Assembly: GCF_003287875.1 (NCBI RefSeq)
Contig: NZ_QMKK01000025.1
Coordinates: 493,008-557,007 of the forward strand
Length of the DNA: 64,000 nt
Direction of reading: 5' to 3'
Source of the DNA: Martinezella tropici
GTDB taxonomy: Bacteria; Pseudomonadota; Alphaproteobacteria; Rhizobiales; Rhizobiaceae
Every line of letters starts with the position of its first letter. Within the stretch, counting starts at the first letter, position 1. Positions 53,174-62,100 of this stretch are shown piece by piece. The translations under genes and the position numbers were made by a program. The notes beneath the pieces were generated by a model that saw only the letters and a program-made list of their open reading frames with translations, was not told the DNA's origin and made no database searches.

Positions 53174-56100
53174 TGAATGGTTTGTATCCTTGAAAATCAG
53201 AGCTGAAGCTAGTGTTCGGAAGCTTACTGAATGCGCTCTCCGCATTGTTAAGAGATTCACTCGCCGGTTTGAAATGACCAGAAGTGTTGTCAATCGAATA
53301 AATTTTACCACCTCTTATATCAACCATGCCAGCGGCTTGTACTTGCGGATCGGATCCACCGATTAGCGTCGGATGAGGCATCCGCTGACCGGCACGCGAC
53401 CCGATTATGATATTTCCACTGGTATCCACCACATACATGTATTGACCATTTGCAAGTTGGCCATCCAAACGGATTTTTCCAGATTCCGTTATGCTATCGG
53501 AAAGGCTCCGCGCCGTCGGATTTCTAATATAGCGGCCATTAACAAGTACCCCTGCAGCCTCATCTGCCGCCGCGAAGGAAGGATCGACGCTCCACAAACC
53601 TTTACTTGGGTTAGACGGATTGCCAACATCGGAAGCGGGTTTAACATTCTTTCCAACTCCAAGCGCACCATAAGCTCCCTCCAGCAGGGCCTGACTGCCA
53701 AAGTAAGCTAATCCGCCGTTGAGTTTACAACTGCTGCCAGGATTACGCTCACAATAATCGGCGGTTGCATAGGCATACGCGATATCTGTCTTCAATTGGC
53801 TTTGGCCAATAAGCTCGTTCTGCTGATAGGCAAGAGCCAAATCTGCAGCAGCTCTGGAGTATTTCAGCAGTTCGAGATAATCATTACCGAGCGTATCGTT
53901 CGAGTCGTGCAGAGAGGCTACTACGGCGTCCACACAGGCCCTTGTCTCGCAAGCGATTAATTGATTTTCCTGCGTGACGTTCAGATCGCGATATTCATCG
54001 ACGATTTTCTCGACACAATTCTGATCGCCGTTGCAACTTCTTAGCTTGGAGATTTGCTCCTCGCGCTGTGCGTGGGTTAGGTAGTTAAATTGATAATTCG
54101 CAGCCCCGTAGGACCCTCCTTCTCCCCCGCCAGCCACGGCACCGACCGCCGAGCTGAGACTTGTTCCGATTAACGTAGCAAGGGTCTGCTTGTCCTGATC
54201 GGACAGGGTGCTGTCTTTCAGCATGCCCTTGACGAGATTGGCGATGGCGGGCGCCATCAAGGTTGTTACGGCACCACCTAGCGCGCCTTTCACTGCCCCT
54301 TCCCAGCCGTTTGCGCCACCAAGAATGCCAGCTCCGATGGCATGCAGCAGAGCACGCCCCTCGCCACCTTCTTTCCAAAGGTCGCGTTCGGCTTGGGTCG
54401 CCGCTTTCGCATACAGATCGGTTGCAATATCGCCCACCAGCCCCGCCATTGTCGCTTGCGCCGCCTGCAAATCCGCCTGCGTCTTATACTGCTGGCGCAG
54501 GATGTTCTGCAGGTCCGGCAAGCCGGGCAGCGAGGTGTTGGTGTTGTCCGTATCGCGGCGGATCGTGCCGATGTCCTGCACCTGGTGCGCGGGATCGGTG
54601 ATCGTGATGCCGATATTGCCGCCGATGGCCGAATAGGCCTTGCCGGTCTCCTTCTCGCCGGCCTTGACGGGCGGAGCGATGGTGAGCCCGCTAGTGCCGA
54701 TCCCGCCGCCATAGGTTTCGGCCTTCCAGGTCGAATGCGTGTCGATATCCGCAACCGTCAGGGTGCCGGTGGAGAAGGAGTTCTTGTCCGCCGTCGCCTC
54801 GCTGGTAATCAGCCCACCGACAAGCGACGTCTGACCTTTGACATCGATGTTGAGGCCGCCGGTGCCTGCATGGATGCCCGATTGTTCGGAGACGAGCACC
54901 GCATCGCCCTTGGCCTTCTGCACGGTGCCGGAGACGCCGGTGTTGCCAAAGCCGATCTGGCCGGAGACATTGAACTGATCGGCCTTGGCCTTCTGCGTAT
55001 CCAGCTGGCTTTCGATCGTCAGGTTCTTGACATCGATCGCAACCGAATTGCCGGCAACCGTCGCCCCCTTCAGCGCGAGATCGTTGGTGACGATGGTGAC
55101 ATCGCCGGTGCCGTTCACATGCGTGTTCGTATGGCTGGTGCCGGAGGTTTCGGAGCCACCCTTGCCGTAGGAGGCGTTGACCCCCACGCCGGTCTCCTGG
55201 CAGCCGCCCTTGCTGGTGCAACCAAAGTTGACGCCGACGCCCACGCTCCAGGATTTGTTCGAGCTGGTCGAATCCGACGTGCCGGTGGCGGCGTTGAGGT
55301 TGATGTCGCCATTCGCCGCCGACAGGAAGATGTCGCCGGTCAGCGGGTCGCCGGAAACCGTGGGGATGCCGTTCTTGTCGTAGCCAGCCAGGATCTGCGC
55401 GCCATCACTGGTGATGGAGCCCTTCTCGGCCTCCATGGTGATCGAGCGACCGGCGCGAATATCCGTCACCACCGGGGTCGAGGACGACGAGGACCAGCTG
55501 CTTTCCTGATGATTGACACCGGCATTGATGCCAATACTGAAGGAAAGCCCCTTGCCTGCATCAAAATTCTCCGAAGCGGCCTTTAGATCCTTGTAGGCCT
55601 GATAGAAACCGAGGCCGGCAATGGCCGTATTGGTCAGCGCATTGACGCCGCCGCTGTCGGAAAGGCGCTCGGCCGAGTTCATGATGCTTTGGGCCGCCTT
55701 GCCAATCTGGCTCGTCACCGAGATAGTCACACCGGCAAAGGTCTTCTCATGCACCTCCTCGTAATTGGTGACGTCGTTGGCCGAGAGCAGATTGATATTG
55801 TTCTTGGCAAAGAGATTGACGTCGCGCTCGGCCGAAGCGCTGGTCGCCTGCAGGTTGACATTGTTGCCTGCCGAGATGTTGAGATCGCGGCCCGCCGCCA
55901 ATGTCGATACCGCATTGGTATCGGACTGCTGCGCCTTGCTGTCCTTGGTTGACTGCGCACCAATACCGATCGAGAAGCCGCCATTGCCGGCGGAAAGTGC
56001 AAGACCGAAGCCGGACTTCTTCTGCTGCTGGGACTGTGACGAGCTTTCGGCGCCCGGGGTCACATTGACGTCTCGGGCCGCCGACAGGTTGATGTCACGA

Positions 56101-59100
56101 TCGGCACTCACGGACGAACCCATGATATTGAGATCGGTCGTCCTTGCCGTCAGGTTGACGTCTTGACCAGCCGAAAGCGTCGAGCCGATATTGTCCGTGG
56201 AAGATTGCTGGCCCTGCTTTTCATTCTTGCCGTAGAGCGAGATGAAGCCGCCGCCGGAGCCGACGAAGAGGCCGGAATCCCTGCGCTTGCTGTCGGACTG
56301 GTGGTTTTCCTGCGCGCCGATGATCGAGACGCTTTCGCCGGAGACGTTCAGCGAGCCATCGGCATTGACCTTCGAACCGACAATGGCCGCCGCCTTGCCG
56401 GCATCCAGATTGACATCGCCCGAGGCTGAAAGCTGCGAGCCGATGGTCGTCTCGTTATAGCCGTCATAGCTCGAGCTGCCGCTGCGCAGGAAACCCTTGC
56501 GCTTGGCACTGTCATGCTCGGTCTCGGTGTCCTTGCCAGCGGTGACGATCAGATTGCCGCCGGTCTGGACATTGAGATCAGCAACATGCGTATCGTCGCC
56601 AGCCGTCACCTTCGAGGCGGAGACCGTGGTGTCGCCGCCGGAAATGATCGTCACGCCGTCCTTGCCGGAGAGTGACGAGCCAGCCGCCGTCGTGGTCTCG
56701 AGATGACCGGAGGCATTCTCCTTCGTCGAACCGAAGAAACCGCTCTTCTTGCTGGAGCTTTTGACATCGAGGGTTGCGCTGTCGGTCGCTTCAGCGATGG
56801 TGACGTTCTTGTCGGCCTGGATACCCAGCAAGCCTTCGGCGGCCATGGTCGAGCCGATGACGTTGATGTCGTTCTTGGACTTGGCGACCAGATCGCCACC
56901 CGCCGTAATCGTCGAGCCATTATGTGTCAGCTCGGACGAGGAATTTTTGCCGAACGTCGAGTTCGACTGGCTCTGAGACGTGGTGACATTGATGTCGCCG
57001 TTCGAGGTCAGGCCAACATTACCCTTGGCCATCAGATCGGAACCAGAGATCAGGACACCCGTGTTGGCGTTGACCCCAGCGTCACCGCTTGCGGTGATCG
57101 CGAGGTTGCCGCCGGCCGAGAGCTGCGAAGCCTGCTGATCGGTACTGGTCGTCTTGGTGTAGCCGTCGTCGGTGCGACGGGCGACATCGGTGGAGACGAT
57201 ATTGACCGCTCCATTCGTAGCAGTCACCGAAAGATTCCCACCCGACTTTGCGGAGGATCCGATGATGTTGACGTCATTATTGCCGACGATGGTAAGATTG
57301 CCGCCAGCGGTGACACGGGCGCCCGTCGCATTCTGCTGGCTACCATTATCAACCTTGACAGCAGCAAGGTTGACATTGGTGCCGGAAAGCTGGGCATTGC
57401 CGCCTGCGACGATCTTGGTGCCCTGCAAGCTCAGCGTACCGCCCGCGGCGATCTGCAGATTGCCGCCAGCCGACACGCCGGCATTGGTGTTGACGACATT
57501 CTGGCCGCCGATGGTCATCGTCTGAGCGGCAAGCGTAATGCCATTGGTGGCATTGAGGTTCATGTTGCCGCCGGCGAGGAAAGTGCCGCCATTGGCCTTG
57601 ATCTCGGTCGCATTGATGGTCATGCCATCCGCTGCGGCAATCGCACCGGAATTGTTGACAGAGCCGGCATCGATGCTGACGCTGTTGCCGGCAATGACGG
57701 CGCCGCCTGCATTGACTTTCGCCTTATCAGCGGCCGAGAGATAGACGACCGGCACCAGCACCTGCGCGCCGTCGACGATCTGCGTCTGGTAGATCACCAT
57801 CGACTGGGTCAGCGATGCGGCCTGCTCCGGCGTCAATGCTTGCCCGAGAGCAAGCCCGTTCGCCTCGGCATAAGCGACGCCGTTGTCGAGCAGCGTCTTC
57901 ATCTGGTCGGTGGCATTGTTGCCGGGGATGAAGGATCCCGCGCCAAGGCCATCGCCCACCAGCTGCCGCATCTGTTCGTCTACCAGCTGATTGTCGAAAT
58001 AGGCGTCGCCGAGGAAGGGAACCTTGGTCTCCGGCGTATAGCCAACTCGGCCGATGAAATAACTCGAGCCGTAGAACTTCGACACGTCGAGGAAGGCCGC
58101 CCGTGTCTCGAACAGGAAGATCTGGCCCGGCACCGTGCCGCCGACGCCGCCCGATTGCGGCTTGGCAAGCGAGGCGAGTTCCGCGCCATTGACCTGCAGC
58201 ACCTGGGCAAGATTGCCGCTGCTGCCGAGAGCAGCGGTGAGCTTGCCCATCAGGCTGTTCGGACTGATCGCAGCGCCGCCAGTCGTCAGGCTGCCGGAGC
58301 TGATCGAAGGGCCGCTGGCGAGCGTCACACCATTGCCGCTCACCGAAGCGCCGACGTCTGCCGTCAGGCCGCTGCCGTTGGCCGTCGGGCCGCCGGCGAT
58401 CGTCGTGCTGACGGTTGCCAACGATGGACCACTACCGACGCTCGCGCCGCCATTTGAGGCGAAACTGCCTAGCGCGGCATTGACGTTGAACAAGGCGCCG
58501 CCGGCCGTCATGCCATTCAGGGCCGACAGAGGATCGCTCGATGTCGAAGGCGCACTGACGGCCGCGCCGCCACTCGTCGAACCGAGCGACGTATTGTTGA
58601 CCGTACCGAAATTGAGGCTCAGGGCGTGGGCCGCCTTGAGCGTGCCAGCCGCGCCGCCGATAACCTGCGATCCCGAGACGATCGACGTGCCGTTGGCGAT
58701 ATTGCGGGAAGGATCGGCCGTGCCATCGGCGTTGTAGGCCGAGCAGGCGCTCTGAGCGCTACAGGTCAGCATCGTGGTGCGATTGAGGACGACGCCTTCG
58801 TTGGTGAGCGTCGATCCCTTGAGCGTCGCATCACCGCCGGCCTCGATCCGGCTGTAGGAATTGGTGAGGTTGGTGGCATCGACCGTGAGATTGCCGCCGG
58901 CGCGGATCACCGCCTCGGGGCTCAGCGCACTGGTGAAGCGGTCTTCATAAACCGACTGCGATATGTTGGACGTCGGATCCCAAGTGTAGGTCGTGCTCGT
59001 ATCCGAACCGTTGCGCACGACCTCATCGACGATGAAATAACGCGAGGGATTGTTGGGATCGAGGATGGGATTGCCGTTGGCATCCTTGGGAACGCGGGCC

Positions 59101-62100
59101 TTGATCCAGTCGAAGATCGGCCGAACCTCCGTCGGACCACTGCCGCTGACCCAGGTCCAGGCGTGATAGGAGGTGCCATCGGCAAGGGTTGCGACCGAAT
59201 ACAGCAGCGGCTGGTAGTCAGAAAACTGCCCCGGATCGACCCCCGCATAAAGCTGGAACATATTCTGGTCGGTCGATTCCAGATAGGCGAAGGGTTGGCC
59301 CGCGACCGCTGGATTGAGCACGAAGGTACCGACAACCGCACCGGAGGAGACCAGCTGACCCGTCACCCAGGTCGGCGTCGTCGATCGCCTGTTGATGAGA
59401 TTGCTGGTGAGTATCGACATGTCACCACCAGACTGAATGAGACCGGACACATTGGTGACTGCCGCATTGCGCTGACCGGCGGTCGTCCCCTGGATGGTCA
59501 ACCCGCCATCGGAAACGATAGCGCCCTGGTCATTGGTCAATGTGCCGCCGACGAGGAGGTTGGCGTTGCTGCCGGCAAAGACGAGGCCGGAGGGGCTGTT
59601 GTAGAAGTCGCCAGCGACGTTGAAGGTCAGATTGTTGCCGGCGGCAAGCTGACCGGTATTGCCGAGCGACGGCAGGTTGAGCGTCAGGTCATGCGCGGCA
59701 AGCAACGATGTGTTGGCGGTGGTGACGAGGCCTGCGGCAGAGATGGCGATGTCGCCGGAACCGCCGGCGACGCGATCACCGTTGCCGGTGACGCTGGAGG
59801 TGACGGTGCTGACCTCGGCATTGGACAGATCCGCATTGCCCGACAGATTGAGCGACAGGCCGCCGAAGACGAGATTGCTGCCGGACAGATTGGCGGAAGA
59901 GCCGTTGACAATCAGCGTACCGCCGCCGGCAATCCGGCTACCCCGGCTGCCGGAGAGATCGACGACACCGGTATTGAGCGTCAGATTGCTGCCGACACGG
60001 GTGGTGTTGGTATAGGCGATGGTCCCGGGCGCCGTGAGCGTGGCGCTGCCAAGGCTCTGCAGGCTGTTGTAACCGATGTTCTGCGTTGCCGTGGCGGCAA
60101 GATTGCCGCCCGAAAGCAGAGAATTGGCGCTGATGCTGCCGCTCGAGGCTGAGAGCGTCATCGCGCCGGTACGCTGCAGCATCAGGCTGCCGCCGGCCGC
60201 GGCACGGGTGGCGGTGAAATCGACGCCGGAGACCAGCGTGTCGATCGCCATCGATCGGGCGGATAGATTGGCGTTGCGGCTGGCAAGCGATTGGCCGGTG
60301 AGCGTGATCGCATTGCCCGCGGTGATCGTCAGATCGCCGTGGGAGACGGCATTCGCGCTGACATTGTTCGCCGCGTTGGCGGTGATGCTGCCGGCAGCAA
60401 GAAGGCTGTTGAAAGAGATGTCGCCTGCCGTGGCTAGGAGCGTGAGATTGCCGGTCGGACCAAGAATAACGTTCCCGGCGCCCGATTGGTCCATCGCCGC
60501 AAAATCGACACCGGCCGCGATGACGTTGCCGCTGACGGCAGATCCGGTGATCGAGACGTTGCTGGCGCCCAGGAGCTGCCCGTTGATCCTGATTGCGCCA
60601 GGACTGGTGGTCGAACCGATTGCGACGACGCCATGGCCCGTGATGTCGCCGCCCGTAAAGGCGCTCGCCGCCACATCGAGATTGCCGGCGACGATCAACG
60701 TATTGGCGGTGGCGCTTGCCGCATTGATGGTCAGATCGCCGCTTGCTTCGAGGGCGATGGCACCGTTTGAGGAGTGCGCGGTAGCGGCAAAATCGACGCC
60801 CGTGACGGCCTGATTGATCTGGACGGATGAACCGGACAGCAAGACATCGCCCGCACCGAGGAGCTGGCCCGAGACATTGACGCTGCTGCCGGCGGCAAGG
60901 GTAATGTCGCCATGGCCGGTCACGGCATTGGCCGCGATGGTGGCCGCCTGCGCGTCGATATTGCCGGCCGATAGCATGGTCTGCGCGGTGATGCCCGCAG
61001 AAGCGGTAAGATTCATATCGCCGGCAGTTCCGAGCACTATACCGCCGCCGGCGGCATTGGTGGCGGCAAAGTCGATGCCGGAGATCAGGATCGGGGCGCT
61101 GATACTGCCGCCATCGATCGTGAGATCGCCTGCGGCCAAAATCTGGTTGCTGACATCGACATTGCCGACGACATCAACCGTCCCGTGACTGGTGATGCTG
61201 GCGGCGATGAGGTCTGTCGCCCTTGCCGTGACATCGCCGGCCGACAGGATGGTTCCAGCCGTGATGTTGCCGGAGGCGGTCAAGCTGGTCTTGCCGGACT
61301 GCGCCAGCACGATGCTGCCGCCGGCGGCGTTGGTGGCGGAAAAGTCGATGCCGGAGATCAAGGTCGGTGCGCTGATGCCGCCGCCATTGATCGTGAGATC
61401 GCCTGCCGCCAGGATCTGGCTGCTCACATCGACATTGCCGACCATGCCGATATTGCCGTGGCTTGTGACACTGCCCGCCTGGAGATTGGCCGCCTTTGCC
61501 GTGATGTCGCCGGCCGAGAGGATCGTGCCGGCCGTTGCATTGCCGGAGACGGTGAGGTCCGTCGCACCGGTCCCTCCGAGCATGATGCTGCCGCCGTTCG
61601 CTGCGGTTGCCGCAAAATCCACGCCGGAGACCAGAAGTCCGGCGTTGAGGCTGGCGCCATCGATCGAGAGATTGCCGGCCGACAGTACCTGGCCACTAGC
61701 GTCTATGCGACCGCTGGCCTTCAGGTCGGTCCTGCCATGGCTTGTAATGCTGCTTGCCGTCAGATCGATCGCTTGCGCGGTAAGATTGCCCGCCGACAAC
61801 AACGTGCCGATGGTGAGATTACCGCTCGAAAGCAGCGACACATCGCCACTCGAAGTCTGAACGATGTTGCCGTTGGCGGCAGCCGTACCGGCGAAATCGA
61901 CACCGGACACGATAGCGCCGGCCGCGATGTTCGGGCCTGAGACACTGATGTTTCCGCCACCAAGGACTTGGCCGTTGACGGTGGTGGTGCCGGCGAGCGT
62001 GATATCCTTGTGCCCGGTGATGGTGGCGGCCGTCACGCTGGCTGCGTTGATGTTGATAGTACCGGCGGCTTCCACAGTCGATGCAGAGAATCCGCCACTG

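Noticed and set aside
56703..58457. 584-codon open frame on the plus strand, antisense to cdiA
   Set aside because: The repetitive, GC-rich coding of cdiA leaves long open frames on the opposite strand. The predicted protein is low-complexity in Asp, Arg and Gly with no motif or start signal.
58626..60152. 508-codon plus-strand frame antisense to cdiA
   Set aside because: Same cause. The sense strand has clear haemagglutinin repeats, and the antisense product lacks any domain-like pattern.
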